NCBI GenBank assembly: GCA_022013895.1
Contig: JAKLPK010000275.1
Span: 1 to 44,707, forward strand
Origin: Cellulomonas sp.
GTDB lineage: Bacteria; Actinomycetota; Actinomycetes; Actinomycetales; Cellulomonadaceae
Direction: 5' to 3'
DNA length: 44,707 nt
In this document: positions 1-10,337 of the stretch, piece by piece
Layout: each line of letters starts with the position of its first letter
Numbering within the stretch: the stretch's first letter is position 1
Notes under the pieces: model-generated
The model's database searches: none
What the model was told of the DNA's origin: nothing
The model's input: the letters and a program-made list of their open reading frames with translations, nothing else
Translations under genes and position numbers: made by a program

Positions 1-400
1 CTCACACGTTGAAGCGGAACGCACCCCTCGACGACGATGATCCACGGTAATCGGGTGAATCCACCCCTGACCTGCACCTCGACCCCGGGACGCTTGCGGT
101 CGTTCGCGGACGCTGTTGGACCTCTCGCGGACTTCTTGCGGACTCCCAGTGGGGTGCAGGATCGGGCAGAAACCCCCGAGTGAGATGTGGCTTGTCTAGA
201 GTCCGCATCTCACCAGAGGGTTCCCGCATCTAGTGCCCGTAACTATGTCGCCTTCGTTCGGAACCCGTGGCGCCAACGACGGGGTGGGTTCCAGCGGTCG
301 CAACACGTCCTTGATGCTGGGGGTTATGTTGTCCTCGACTCAGCATCAATTGGGAAGCACCCCGCTGTGCCTTGACGTGGACCGCGTCTGCGTTGACGGG

Positions 401-1474
401 TCAGGTCGGCGTGGTGTGTAGGGGTTCGGGGTCGGCCCAGGTGCGGGCGACCTCGGCGGGGGTGCGGTAGGCCAGCCCGGAGTGGGGCCGGTGGTGGTAG
501 GTCTGGATGTAGGTGGCGATCTCGGCGCGGGCAGCCTCGATGTTCTCCCACTCGGTGTGCCAGGCGCAGCGCTTCTTGAACTGTCCGGACCAGGACTCGA
601 TGAACGCCTGGGACTCCGGGTCGCGGTAGCCGCCGCGGCGGTGGGTGATGGCGCGGGCGGACAGGTGGGTGCGGAAGTCCCGGGAGGTGAACTGCGACCC
701 GTTGTCCGTGCCCAGGGTCAGCTGCCCGGGCGGCACGGCTCGGGCCAGGACTGCCGCCTCGACGCAGCCGATGGCCTCGGTGGTGCGGGTGCGGACGTCC
801 AGGGCCCGGCCGGCGACCTCGCGCGTGCAGCAGTCGACGGCGACGTGCAGGTAGACCCACCCCTGGGCCGCGGTCCAGACCTTGGTCATGTCCAGGTGCC
901 ACAGCTCGTCCGGGCGCCGGACCCGGAAGTAGCCCGGGCGGCGTCGCCGGTCGGTGCTCCTCGAGCGTTGCAGCAGCCCGTGGGCGCCCATCACGCGCTG
1001 CACCCGCTTGCGGTTGACCGGGACGCCCAGCTGCCGGGAGGCCAGGGCGGCGACCATCCGGGTCCCGTCGACCGGGTTCGCGCGGGCGACCTCGACGATC
1101 GTGTCGTCCCCTGGTCGGCCACGGCCTGGGCCGGCGCCGGGTGGTCGCCGGCTGATCGGCCGGTAGAGCGCCTGACGGGACACCCCGGCGACGCGCGCGA
1201 CGACGGTGGGTCTGCGCCCGGTGGCGACCACGGCGCGGGCTCTGGACACCCGGGTGCTCACGTCCAGTCCCGCGAGAGTTCCCCCGCGACCTCCAGCTCG
1301 TAGGTCTTGCGCCCCAGGGTGCGTTCCAGGGCGGCGACCTTCTTCTTGAGCTCGACGACCTCGACGCGCTCCGGGGTCCGGGCGTTCGAGGCGGCCAGGG
1401 CGGCCTTGCCGCCCTCGAGCAGCTTGTCCCGCCAGGAGTAGTAGAGCGTCTCGGAGATCTCGTACTCGCGGCAC
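401..1474 (-). CDS. IS3-family transposase orfB (integrase core); true N-terminus probably by frameshift from orfA
   Basis: Conserved rve/DDE motifs in translation VSRARAVVATGRRPTVVARVAGVSRQALY...FIESWSGQFKKRCAWHTEWENIEAARAEIATYIQTYHHRPHSGL. Confidence 0.85.
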   Translation of the reverse strand: MPRVRDLRDALLLLAGQAARGRQGRPGRLERPDPGARRGRRAQEEGRRPGTHPGAQDLRAGGRGGTLAGLDVSTRVSRARAVVATGRRPTVVARVAGVSRQALYRPISRRPPGAGPGRGRPGDDTIVEVARANPVDGTRMVAALASRQLGVPVNRKRVQRVMGAHGLLQRSRSTDRRRRPGYFRVRRPDELWHLDMTKVWTAAQGWVYLHVAVDCCTREVAGRALDVRTRTTEAIGCVEAAVLARAVPPGQLTLGTDNGSQFTSRDFRTHLSARAITHRRGGYRDPESQAFIESWSGQFKKRCAWHTEWENIEAARAEIATYIQTYHHRPHSGLAYRTPAEVARTWADPEPLHTTPT

Positions 1475-1569
1475 ACATCCCGCACCGACCGGTCCCCGCG
1501 CAGACCCGCCAGGACGACCTCGGTCTTCTGCTCCGGCGTGAACTGCCGGTACTAGCGCTTCTCGCTCAT
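1258..1569 (-). pseudogene. IS3-family orfA with in-frame TAG at codon 6
   Basis: Reverse strand reads ATG AGC GAG AAG CGC TAG TAC CGG CAG TTC ACG CCG GAG CAG = MSEKR*YRQFTPEQKTEVVLAGLRGDRSVRDVCREYEISETLYYSW. Confidence 0.7.
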
Positions 1570-1687
1570 CAGCCCTCCCAGGGCGATCAGAGCAACCATC
1601 GTCCCCAAGCCCGACGACTCAGGGAAGCGTCAACGAGCCAGCGGGGTCCTCGTCACTACGACAGCCCGAACCACCCACCCCTGAACC

Positions 1688-2144
1688 GTAAGGAGGGCGA
1701 CCTGATCCTCGGGGCAGGGTCCCGTTCGGCCGTCGCGACGCTCGTCGAACGCACCACCCGCTACGTCGTCTGGGGCACCTGCCGGTCGAGCGGACCGGCG
1801 AAGCCGTCCGCGACAGCATCGTCGCCGCACTCGCCCAGATGCCTACCGGGCTGCGGCGGACGCTGACCTGGGACCAGGGTGCCGAGATGAGCGAGCACCG
1901 CGCCTTCACCATGGCCACGGACATGGCGGTCTACTTCTGCGAGCCGGCCTCGCCCTGGCAGCGCGGCACGAACGAGAACACCAACGGGCTCCTGCGCCAG
2001 TACCTGCCCAAGGGCTCCGACCTGAGCTCCCACAACCTTGAGGCCCTCACCGCGATCACCGACGAGCTCAACGGCCGGCCCCGCAAGTCCCTCGGCTGGG
2101 ACACCCCCGCCGAGCGGATGGCTGCTTTACTCGACACCACATAG
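1688..2144 (+). pseudogene. IS30-family transposase, C-terminal fragment, frameshifted
   Basis: EGDLILGAGSRSAVATLVERTTRYVV then +1 shift to HLPVERTGEAVRDSIVAALAQMPTGLRRTLTWDQGAEMSEH...SPWQRGTNENTNGLLRQYLPKGSDLS...NGRPRKSLGWDTPAERM; typical IS30 C-terminus. Confidence 0.8.
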
Positions 2145-2150
2145 ACACCC

Positions 2151-2175
2151 CGTTGCGACGACCGCTGGAATCCAA
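2151..2175 (+). repeat. IS30 terminal repeat copy A (CGTTGCGACGACCGCTGGAATCCAA)
   Basis: Lies just after the IS30 stop codon; 23/25 identical to 34593-34617. Confidence 0.75.
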
Positions 2176-2448
2176 GCCTGGTCGGGGTTCGCCTACGTCG
2201 CGTTCGTCATCGACGTGTTCTCCCGGATGATCGTGGGCTGGAAGGCCGACACGAACATGCGCGCCACCCTGGTCACCGACACCCTCGAGATGGCCACCTG
2301 GGCCCGCGGCCGCACCGGTGTCACGGACCTGACCGGACTGATCCACCACAGCGACGCCGGCTCCCAGTACGTCTCGCTGGCCCTGACCGAGCGCCTCGCG
2401 GCGCTCGGTATCCGGGCGTCGATCGGCACTATCGCGGACGCCTACGAC
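2176..2448 (+). pseudogene. IS3-family transposase orfB, central fragment (3' part of the copy at 34.6 kb)
   Basis: WSGFAYVAFVIDVFSRMIVGWKADTNMRATLVTDTLEMATWARGRTGVTDLTGLIHHSDAGSQYVSLALTERLAALGIRASIGTIADAYD, then truncated. Confidence 0.8.
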
Positions 2449-3799
2449 TGTCAGGCTCGCAGTGCCCGATTCCGCGAGGATCGGGTGGTCCCGGCCATGG
2501 CGGTCTGACTCTTGCTTACGACTGACCCGCAGCGTGTCCTTGCGTTGATCTGTCGACCGTCCGGCCGGGCCGTGCAGCAAGCGCTGCCGCCGGGCGGGCG
2601 TGACCTGATAGGAGCCTGGAGCCCACTGGTCGAAGCGTCCCCGTGACAGTCCTGTCCGTCCGGCCGGCGACAGCGTGAACCCACGCTACCCACCGCCGGG
2701 AGGACGACCATGAGCACACTCGAGCAGGTCAGATCAGGTCACGTCGTGATCGGCGTCGACACCCACAAGCACGTCCACGTCGCTGCGGCGATGGACACGA
2801 TCGGCGGGATCGTCGGGACTCTCACGATCCCCACGGACACCGGCGGCTTCCAGCAGCTCCTGGACTGGGCGGGCACCTTCGGACGGGTCCTTGCCTTTGG
2901 GATCGAGGGCACCGGCTCCTACGGTGCGACGCTGACGTCGTTCCTGCGGCGCTCGGGCCACAAGGTCGTCGAGGCCGGTCGGCCGGATCGGCGGTTGCGA
3001 CGGATGAACGGCAAGTCCGACACCCTGGACGCGCAGAACGCCGCCCGGGCGGTGCTGGCCGGGCTGGCTACCGCCACACCCAAGAGCGCTGATGGCGAGG
3101 CCGAGATGATCCGCCAGCTCAAGATCGCCCACGACCAGGCCGTCGAGCAGCGCTCCTCGGCGATGGTCACCATGAAGGCCATGCTTGTCCATGCCCCCGA
3201 CGAACTGCGACGCCAGAGCGCCCGCAAGAGCCACAGCGCCCTCGCCAAGCAGCTCGCCGCGCTCCGCCCGCGGGATCTGAGCGACCCCCACGACGCGTTG
3301 CGTCACGCCCTGCGGGCACTGGCCCGACGCTGGCAGTACCTGGACACCGAGGCCAAGGACCTGACGTCGCTGATCGCCACCTTGGTCCAGCGAGCTGCCC
3401 CGCAGCTGCTCGAGCCGTTCGGCATCGGCGTGGACACCGCCGCCGAGATCCTCATCGTCGCCGGAGACAACCCCGAACGCATCCACTCCGAAGCCGCCCT
3501 GGCCAAGCTCGCCGGCATCAGCCCGATCCCGACCGGCTCAGGAATGACCTCCGGGCGGCACCGCATCAACCACGGCGGACACCGCCAGCTCAACGCTGCG
3601 ATCTACCGCACCGTCATCGTCCGCATGCGATTCCACCAGCCGACCATCGACTACGTCGCCCGGCGCACAGCCGAGGGCAAGTCCAAGCGCGAGATCATCC
3701 GCTGCCTCAAGCGCTATGTCATCCGCGAGGTCTACCACCTCCTGCGCCCAGCTCCTCAAGCCGCCCTGAACTGCAGTTGACACCTATAGGAGCCTCTGT
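2449..3799 (+). mobile_element. IS110-family element (approximate ends)
   Basis: Interrupts IS3 orfB at DAYD on the left and adjoins alcohol dehydrogenase codons on the right; ~260 bp non-coding leader before the transposase. Confidence 0.6.
2710..3780 (+). CDS. IS110-family transposase (DEDD + transposase_20)
   Basis: [17 protein letters not shown]...[25 protein letters not shown]...[15 protein letters not shown]...[45 protein letters not shown]. Confidence 0.93.
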   Translation: MSTLEQVRSGHVVIGVDTHKHVHVAAAMDTIGGIVGTLTIPTDTGGFQQLLDWAGTFGRVLAFGIEGTGSYGATLTSFLRRSGHKVVEAGRPDRRLRRMNGKSDTLDAQNAARAVLAGLATATPKSADGEAEMIRQLKIAHDQAVEQRSSAMVTMKAMLVHAPDELRRQSARKSHSALAKQLAALRPRDLSDPHDALRHALRALARRWQYLDTEAKDLTSLIATLVQRAAPQLLEPFGIGVDTAAEILIVAGDNPERIHSEAALAKLAGISPIPTGSGMTSGRHRINHGGHRQLNAAIYRTVIVRMRFHQPTIDYVARRTAEGKSKREIIRCLKRYVIREVYHLLRPAPQAALNCS

Positions 3800-4332
3800 C
3801 AACGCCTACGCCGCCCCGTCCGCCACCGAGCCGTTGGGTCCAACCACCATCCAGCGGCGCGACCTCGGCCCCCACGACGTGCTGATCGAGATCGCCTACG
3901 CGGGAATCTGCCACTCCGACATCAGCACTGTGCGCGGCGACTGGGGCCCGGCCGCCTTCCCGCTGGTCGTCGGCCACGAGATCGCGGGCGTGGTCACCGA
4001 GGTCGGCCCGGAGGTGACGCTGCACCAGGTGGGTGACCGGGTCGGCGTCGGCTGCATGGTGAACTCCTGCCGTGAGTGCGTGAACTGCCTGGCGGGCCTG
4101 GAGCAGTACTGCCTGAAGGGGTTCACGCAGACCTACAACTATCCCGATGCGGACGGCACCATCACCCAGGGCGGCTACTCCACGCACGTCGTCGTGGTCG
4201 AGGACTTCGTGCTCAAGCTCCCCGAGGCCATCCCCTTCGAGAAGGCCGCTCCCCTGCTGTGCGCCGGCATCACCACCTACTCGCCCCTGGCCGACTGGAA
4301 CGCCGGCCCCGGAACAAGGGTCGCGGTGATCG
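3777..4332 (+). pseudogene. Zn-dependent alcohol dehydrogenase, N-terminal fragment
   Basis: [50 protein letters not shown]...[12 protein letters not shown]...[15 protein letters not shown]...[12 protein letters not shown], ends before the GLGGLG Rossmann motif. Confidence 0.85.
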
Positions 4333-6696
4333 GGACCTACGAGGCGGTCTACCCCAACCTCGTCGTCCACAACCCGGACTATCCCACCCCGGACTACCTC
4401 CGCAGCGTCTCCGCGGTCGGCAACGAGACCCGAACCGACTGATCCTGGCCCCCGACCAGATGACCACCCGGGACACCGCCGGTGAGCAGCTCATCGTCGA
4501 CGCGCTCCTGGACGACGACCCACGCCCGATCCTGTTCGGCGCGTGGGGCGGCGCCAACACCCTGGCGCAAGCGCTCTGGACGATCAAGACGGAACACTCC
4601 CAGGCGGAGTGGGACAGGGCCGTGGCCAAGACCCGGGTCTACGCGATCTGGTACCAGGACAACGGCGGGCGCTGGATCGAGGAGAACTTCCGGAGATCCA
4701 GATACTCGAGGCGTTCCGATGGGACATGGCCTGGAACTACCGCGTCCTGCAGGGCCCCGCCCCCGACGACGTCAAGGAGCTGATGGATACCGCCTGGCTC
4801 TACGAGAACGTCAAGTCGGGCCACGGTCCCCTCGGCGAGTTCTACCCGCAGGAGTACACCTCGGAGGGCGACACCCCCTCGTTCATGGCTGCCGTCAACA
4901 ACGGGCTCAGCGACGCCTACGACGACTTCACGCTCGGCAGCTGGGGCGGACGCGGCGCGCTCGACGAGCCCTACCTGCTCCCCCACCACTACACCGACCG
5001 GTACAACGTCTCCGACGACGGCGACGCCCACAAGCAGTACTGGCGCTGGCTGCCGGCCGTCCAGAACGACTGGGCCGCCAGGGCCGACTGGATGGTCGCC
5101 TCCACGTACGACGCCGCGAACCATCAGCCGGTCGTACAGGCGACCGGAGCCACCAGCACCTTCGCACAGCCGGGGCAGACGTTCACCCTCGATCTGCGCG
5201 GGTCGACCGATCCTGACGGCGACAGCCTGTCGTTCACCTTCTGGCACTACGGCGACCAGGACTCCGTCTCGGCCGAGGTGCCGATCACCCAGGACGGCTC
5301 GGGCCTGGCCAGCATCGTGGTCCCGGACGAGCCCGGCACGCAGATCCAGATCATCGGCGAGGTGACCGACGACGGTGAGCCTGCCCTGACGACGTACCAG
5401 CGGTACCTCATCGACATCGGCACTGAGCACGTCCAGCCCGTGGCCGAGCGCCCGGCCGACTCGATCGACTGGGCTGCGCCGGGCACGATCTCCGGCGACG
5501 GCGACGTCAGCACCAACGGCAAGCTGGTGAAGGCGATCAACCTCACCAGCAGCGAGGCCCCGCACAATGCGCCCGTCATGGTCAACGGCGTCGAGTTCGC
5601 GGCCTCCCCCTACGTGGCGGGCACGACGACGTTGGCCGATGGCGACACCATGTTCGCCACAGACTCCGCTCCGATCTCGGGTCAGCTCAACCGGGTGCTC
5701 GCCGGCGCGACGTCGTCCCTGGGCGGAACCGATCTCCAGCCCTTCGCCAACCTCTCGCCGGAGTATCGCGAGCTGCTGGGGACCGGGTTCTACAACGACG
5801 CCGACGAGTCGGTCGCCGACGTCCGGCTGGGCAACTACTCGATCCCCGAGCGCTACACCGAGCGCGCTGGGTACGACCTGACCCTGACGGGCCTGACGCC
5901 GGGCGCCGAGTACGAGGTCCAGCTCTTCGTCAACGACTACCGCACGGACCGGATCGGCACACGCGCGAATCCCGATCTCACGACGATCGTGCGCGACGCG
6001 GGGGGCGAGGTGTCGCTGCGTCACAACGCGGCTGGCGCCTACGGCTCGCCTGGTCAGTACGTCCGAGGGTGGTTCACCGCGACCGACACCACCAAGGTGA
6101 TCCACCTCGTGGGCGGACCTGGAAAGGGCGGGTCCGACCAGCGCTCGGCACTCCTCAGCGCCTATCAGCTCCGTCAGCTCGAGCCGGCTGATGGCGAGGG
6201 CATCCCGATCGTGGCCGAGGTACCCGAGCGCGGCGGAACCGACGGTGCTCTCACGCTGACCGTCCGGGACTACGGCGCCGGCATCCAGCTCACCGGGCCC
6301 ACGAACGTCGGCGACCGCCTGCGGTTCGACGGCGCACTCCCGGCCATCAGCGTCACCGACACCCGGAGCGCCTCCCAGGCCGGCGAGTCCGGATGGACCG
6401 TCTCCGGACGCGCCACCGCATTCACCTCGGGGGCCGACCAGTTCAGCTCCGAGTACCTCGGCTGGCACCCGTGGGCGCAGGATCTCCGCGACGGGGTCAC
6501 CCTCGGCCCTCCCGTCGACGGCAGCCTGCGCGGCGGACCCGGCTTGGCCGCGCCCGCCACCCTGATCTCCGTCGCGAGCCAGGCACGCCTCGGCACCGCC
6601 ACAGCACAGGCCGACCTCCGCCTGGAGATCCCCGTCGACACCCCCGAGGGCGCCTACAGTGCCCGGCTGACGGTCTCCCTCTTCCCCACCGACTAG
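4333..6696 (+). pseudogene. DUF1593 (nucleoside-hydrolase-like, cellulose-binding Sde182-like) protein, 5'-truncated and frameshifted twice
   Basis: [33 protein letters not shown] (frame 1) / [48 protein letters not shown] (frame 2) / EIQILEAFRWDMAWNYRVLQGPAPDDVKELM... (frame 3). Confidence 0.7.
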
Positions 6697-6702
6697 CTGA
6701 GG

Positions 6703-6741
6703 GGCTGCGGTGGCCGGCCGGCAGGTCCGGCCACCGCAGCC
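6703..6741 (+). terminator. Strong hairpin, candidate terminator
   Basis: Perfect 15-bp stem GGCTGCGGTGGCCGG / CCGGCCACCGCAGCC with 9-nt loop, 6 nt after a stop codon; lies between convergent genes. Confidence 0.6.
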
Positions 6742-6845
6742 ACCACCCCTGCAATGCCCTCTTCCCGGGGCCGTTGCTCCGGACGGCCGGTCGGGTGCAG
6801 CATGCCGGCCGTCGATCCCGACCTCGCGCGGCAGTCGGTGGTGGG

Positions 6846-7424
6846 TCAGACCTGGAACGCCCAGTGCCACGGCTCACGTGGGGTGTCTTCGACGAAGCCG
6901 TACCGCCCGGCGTTCGTGCGCATCCAAGACTGCGCCGTGTCGTCGAGCTCGAGGTCCGCTGCCATCCCCCAGCCGTGGTCACTGGTTCCCGGGACGGCGG
7001 CAAGCCCGCCCTGCGAGTACAGACCCTTGCGCTTGGCGACGTCGACCTGGGCCTCGTAGGACCGGTACGAGTCCGTGACACCGATGGTCACGCCCTCCCG
7101 GGCGGCGTCGCTGATGAGCTGTCTGAGGGAGCTGGCGGCCGGGGCCCACAACCGGTGGCCGGCGCTGCCCACCTCGTGGAGCGCAGCGGCCGGGATCCTG
7201 CCGTTGCCGTAGGGCGCGAGCTCCACCGGGACGCCGTCGGCGTCCACCGCCGTCGAGGCAGGGGCCGCAGCGGCCGGGGCGTTCGCCACCGCCCGCGCGA
7301 GAGCCAGCGCGAACGTCGAGTCGCTGGGGGGCGTGCTGGTCCTGGCAGGCGAGAGCGCGCCGAGCTGGGTCTGGATTGCAGCGATGCGCTGCGCGATGCC
7401 TGTGACGCCTTCCATGCTCACCAT
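6846..7424 (-). CDS. M15-family (VanY-like) D-alanyl-D-alanine carboxypeptidase
   Basis: TDSYRSYEAQVDVAKRKGL...GTSDHGWGMAADLEL...EPWHWAFQV. Confidence 0.85.
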   Translation of the reverse strand: MVSMEGVTGIAQRIAAIQTQLGALSPARTSTPPSDSTFALALARAVANAPAAAAPASTAVDADGVPVELAPYGNGRIPAAALHEVGSAGHRLWAPAASSLRQLISDAAREGVTIGVTDSYRSYEAQVDVAKRKGLYSQGGLAAVPGTSDHGWGMAADLELDDTAQSWMRTNAGRYGFVEDTPREPWHWAFQV

Positions 7425-7526
7425 CGATGGTCCTCTCTCTCATCGCCTCCATCGACGCGGCAGCGCCGATCCTGAACACCGCGCGAGCAGGCGTCCCGAG
7501 GGGCGTTCCCGGCCGCGCCTCGACGC

Positions 7527-8303
7527 TCAGCTCAGGCCGGCAGCAGCGATGGCCTGCACCCCCGCCACGTACTCCCAGTGCCACGGCTCGTAGAAGCCGG
7601 AACCTCCCTTGCGGGCCCACTCGGGATTCTCCCAGCCGAAGGTCGCGGCGTTGGCCCAGAGCCAGTCCCCGCGGGCACCGGTGTAGGTCTCGGGGCAGAA
7701 GTCGACCGCGAGTCCCCACCCGTGGTTGGACAGACCCGCCGGAGCCGCGATCGCGCCCTTCTTGCGGCGCAGGGCCGCCTGTTCCTCGAAGGTGCGGTAG
7801 GCGGACGACAGACACATGGGCTCGCCAAACCTGGCGACGTACATGTCGTTGAGGGCGAAGATGCTCACGGCGGCATCGGCCCTGTCCCGGTAGGGCTCCT
7901 GCCACAGGTCGCACAGCTCCGCATCCGGTACCCGGCCGTTGGTTCCCGGGTCGGTAACGATGCCGTCGCAGTAGACCGAGCCGCCGTCGGTCTGCAGCTC
8001 CAGGCGGGATCCCGACCGAGACACCCGCTGGGCGTCCAGCGCGCGTTCACCGCCCGCGTGCGAGACCAACGACGGCGGCGGCGACAGGTCGAGCGGACGC
8101 GACGTCAGCGCCTCAACCGTGGTCGGCCCGATCTCGGACCCGGGCGCCGGGTTGGCCGGCGGGACGCTGTCCTCGGCGAGCACAGTGGCGCTCAGTGACA
8201 GGACAAGCGCACCAAGAACGGCGATCCGACCCACCATCACACTCAAGCCGGCGCGACGTGCCACGCCTGTGGCATGCCTGGGGGCGCTGTCCGAACGCGG
8301 CAC
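7527..8303 (-). CDS. Exported M15-family peptidase
   Basis: Hydrophobic N-terminus; SSAYRTFEEQAALRRKKG...GLSNHGWGLAVDFC...EPWHWEYV. Confidence 0.85.
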   Translation of the reverse strand: MPRSDSAPRHATGVARRAGLSVMVGRIAVLGALVLSLSATVLAEDSVPPANPAPGSEIGPTTVEALTSRPLDLSPPPSLVSHAGGERALDAQRVSRSGSRLELQTDGGSVYCDGIVTDPGTNGRVPDAELCDLWQEPYRDRADAAVSIFALNDMYVARFGEPMCLSSAYRTFEEQAALRRKKGAIAAPAGLSNHGWGLAVDFCPETYTGARGDWLWANAATFGWENPEWARKGGSGFYEPWHWEYVAGVQAIAAAGLS

Positions 8304-8610
8304 GACCAGTCGGCGAGCGACGGCGCCGCGCCGTCGCGGTCTCGTACGTCCGCGGCCGGGCAGGCGCGCCGTGGCCCGGACCGTGAACGCCGTTCCCGTG
8401 CCGTGACGCGCCTGGTCCCCGCTCAGTGTCTCGGCCCGCGTCGGGCGTCAGCACTCACTGACCCGGTCTGGGTGCGCGTGCCGACAGGGGGGTGCTTCAC
8501 GGTGCCGCCTTCTGGGTGGACTGCCCGGGAACGGCGGACGCGATCGGCGTCGGTTCTCGGCTTCGAGACCCAGCGTGCGGGGACGCGGTCAAGTTGTGGC
8601 AAGGGAATGA

Positions 8611-8626
8611 TGAAGTCTTGCTGAAG
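8611..8626 (-). promoter_or_regulatory. Direct-repeat box a (TGAAG-N6-TGAAG, 11-bp period)
   Basis: Plus strand TGAAGTCTTGCTGAAG; coding strand for M15 gene is CTTCAGCAAGACTTCA; a further in-phase TCAAG at 8589. Confidence 0.6.
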
Positions 8627-8706
8627 ATGCGGCCGGTCGTGCCCGACGTGGGGCGAGAGTCCTGCTGCTGCAGACCAGGGTCCCCGACCCGTGGTGCCTC
8701 GGCAGC

Positions 8707-8722
8707 CTTCAGCGAACCTTGA
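8707..8722 (+). promoter_or_regulatory. Direct-repeat box b
   Basis: CTTCAGCGAACCTTGA, upstream of the 8825 gene. Confidence 0.6.
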
Positions 8723-8830
8723 CCCGGTCGAAAGGGAACGCGCTGGCTGTGCGTGGCAGCGTCGTGACGGTAGGCCCGCGGCGAGTGCTGAGCCCATGAC
8801 CGCGGGCACCGGGTAGCACGGGAGGTGGCC

Positions 8831-10249
8831 ATGCCAGGTCGACCAGCGAAGCAGCCGAGTCCTCGATCCGGGACGAAGAAGCAGGCGCCGGCCGCGCGAC
8901 GTCAGGTCCCACCGGTGGCGCCTCGCCCGGGCGCCGGCGTGGACAGGCCCCCCGAGGGGAGCGCCTTCGGCCGGATCACGCCCGCCAACGTCGCGCCCGC
9001 CGGCGTCGCGCCAGTCGCGTGGCGACCAGCCCGCACGCGCCAGTCGGGCCCGTCCGACGCGGCCCCTCGCACGGCGGCGAAGCCTGCTGCCGTCCAACCG
9101 GGCCCCGCTCCCCTCGCCGCTGGTGACCGGCTACCGGTGCTGTCGAAGGTCGGCGGCGCCGCAGGGACCAGAGGTGCGCTGGAGTTCGTCAGCTTCAGGT
9201 CCCGCGCGCTCGCCGAGCTTCAGCCGCACGCTCTGGGGGTCACCTACTGGTTCGACCCGCCCGAGTCCGCCGGTTCGTTCAGCGTGGTCGTCCGCTTCGT
9301 CGGGCACCGGCTCGACGTCGAGGGCACGCGGGCTGCTGCAGACGACTTCGTCTCGGTGGCGTCGCTGCCCAGCATCAGGTCCGGGTCGGGCCGATCCGCC
9401 CTCACCCATCGGGTGCGAGGAGTCGCGGCGGGACGCTGGCACGTGACAGCGCAGGCGATGGCGGTCCCGGCGGGCGCGGCCCAGGGCGACGGTCTGCCCC
9501 TGCCCGCAGCGGAAGGAGTCGGGTCCACGACGTTCGCGCCCGTCGCAGGTGCCCGTGCGCCCGGGGTGGTGCTCGGGGCATGGCCCACCCTGGTCAGCGT
9601 CGGCGTGGTGCTTGCCCTGGTACTGCAGAGCCTGCTGGTCCGCGCGCACGGCCTTGCTCCCGTACGAGTGCTCATGCTCTCCCTCCTGGCCAGCGGGCTG
9701 GGTGCCATGGGGGCCAGGGGCTACTACCGGCTGACCCACCTGCGCGAGAGGGGCGGGCGTTGGCTCGCAGGCCTGAGTGTTCAGGGATTCGTCATCGTCG
9801 CTACTGCGACGTTCGTCGTGGGCGGCAGTCTGCTGGGCGTGGACATCGGCCACCTGCTCGACGCCACGGTGCCGGCCTTGCTCCTCGGACAGGCCGTAGG
9901 GCGCCTGGGCTGCCTGTTCGGCGGATGCTGCGCGGGAGTGCCGACGGACTCTCGTTGGGCACTCTGGTCCTCGGATCGCAGCGTCGGCACCCGGCGGGTG
10001 CCCGTTCAGCTCATGGAGTCGGCGGCGGCAGCATCACTCGCGGTCATCACCGGCCTTGTCGCGTGGCGCACCCCGCCGTCGTCGGCAGGGGTGCTCTTCG
10101 TGGTCGGCGTCGCTGCCTACGTGATCGTGCGACAGGTGCTCTTCCCGCTGCGCGGCGTGCCGCGAGCGACGCGGCACGGTCGCACGGTGACGCTCGCCGC
10201 CGCATCCCTCGTGCTCCTCGCCTCGCTCGTCGCGTGGACCCTCGCCTGA
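8831..10249 (+). CDS. Lgt-like (prolipoprotein diacylglyceryl transferase family) membrane protein with long N-terminal extension
   Basis: LLLGQAVGRLGCLFGGCCAGVPT...RRVPVQLMESAAAASLAVITGL; Lgt-fold C-terminus with GRxGC motif. Start codon uncertain (ATG at 8831 or slightly upstream). Confidence 0.65.
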   Translation: MPGRPAKQPSPRSGTKKQAPAARRQVPPVAPRPGAGVDRPPEGSAFGRITPANVAPAGVAPVAWRPARTRQSGPSDAAPRTAAKPAAVQPGPAPLAAGDRLPVLSKVGGAAGTRGALEFVSFRSRALAELQPHALGVTYWFDPPESAGSFSVVVRFVGHRLDVEGTRAAADDFVSVASLPSIRSGSGRSALTHRVRGVAAGRWHVTAQAMAVPAGAAQGDGLPLPAAEGVGSTTFAPVAGARAPGVVLGAWPTLVSVGVVLALVLQSLLVRAHGLAPVRVLMLSLLASGLGAMGARGYYRLTHLRERGGRWLAGLSVQGFVIVATATFVVGGSLLGVDIGHLLDATVPALLLGQAVGRLGCLFGGCCAGVPTDSRWALWSSDRSVGTRRVPVQLMESAAAASLAVITGLVAWRTPPSSAGVLFVVGVAAYVIVRQVLFPLRGVPRATRHGRTVTLAAASLVLLASLVAWTLA

Positions 10250-10337
10250 GGTCGACGGGACGATGACAACAGGCCCCGGGCGAGGGGGCCGACGTCGCCG
10301 AACCGGACCGGGACGGCGATCTCCTGGTCGGCGCCGG

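Larger units (their letters stand above)
394..1632 (-). mobile_element. IS3-family insertion sequence (orfA/orfB)
   Basis: Ends TGACGGGTCAG... / ...GGGAAGCGTCA form a short imperfect inverted repeat; encloses IS3 orfA (EYEISETLYYSWRDKLLEGG) and a DDE orfB (ELWHLDMTKVW, LGTDNGSQFTS, YHHRPHSGLAYRTPAEVA). Exact ends are approximate. Confidence 0.75.

Noticed and set aside
2440-3812. Shared ACGCCTACG on both sides of IS110 considered as a target duplication
   Set aside because: The matches sit at different distances from the ends and the flanks belong to different genes (IS3 vs ADH); IS110 elements do not normally produce such duplications.
4639-6870. 743-aa minus-strand ORF
   Set aside because: Antisense to a clear DUF1593-type frame; low-complexity Arg/Gly/Val composition typical of high-GC shadow ORFs.
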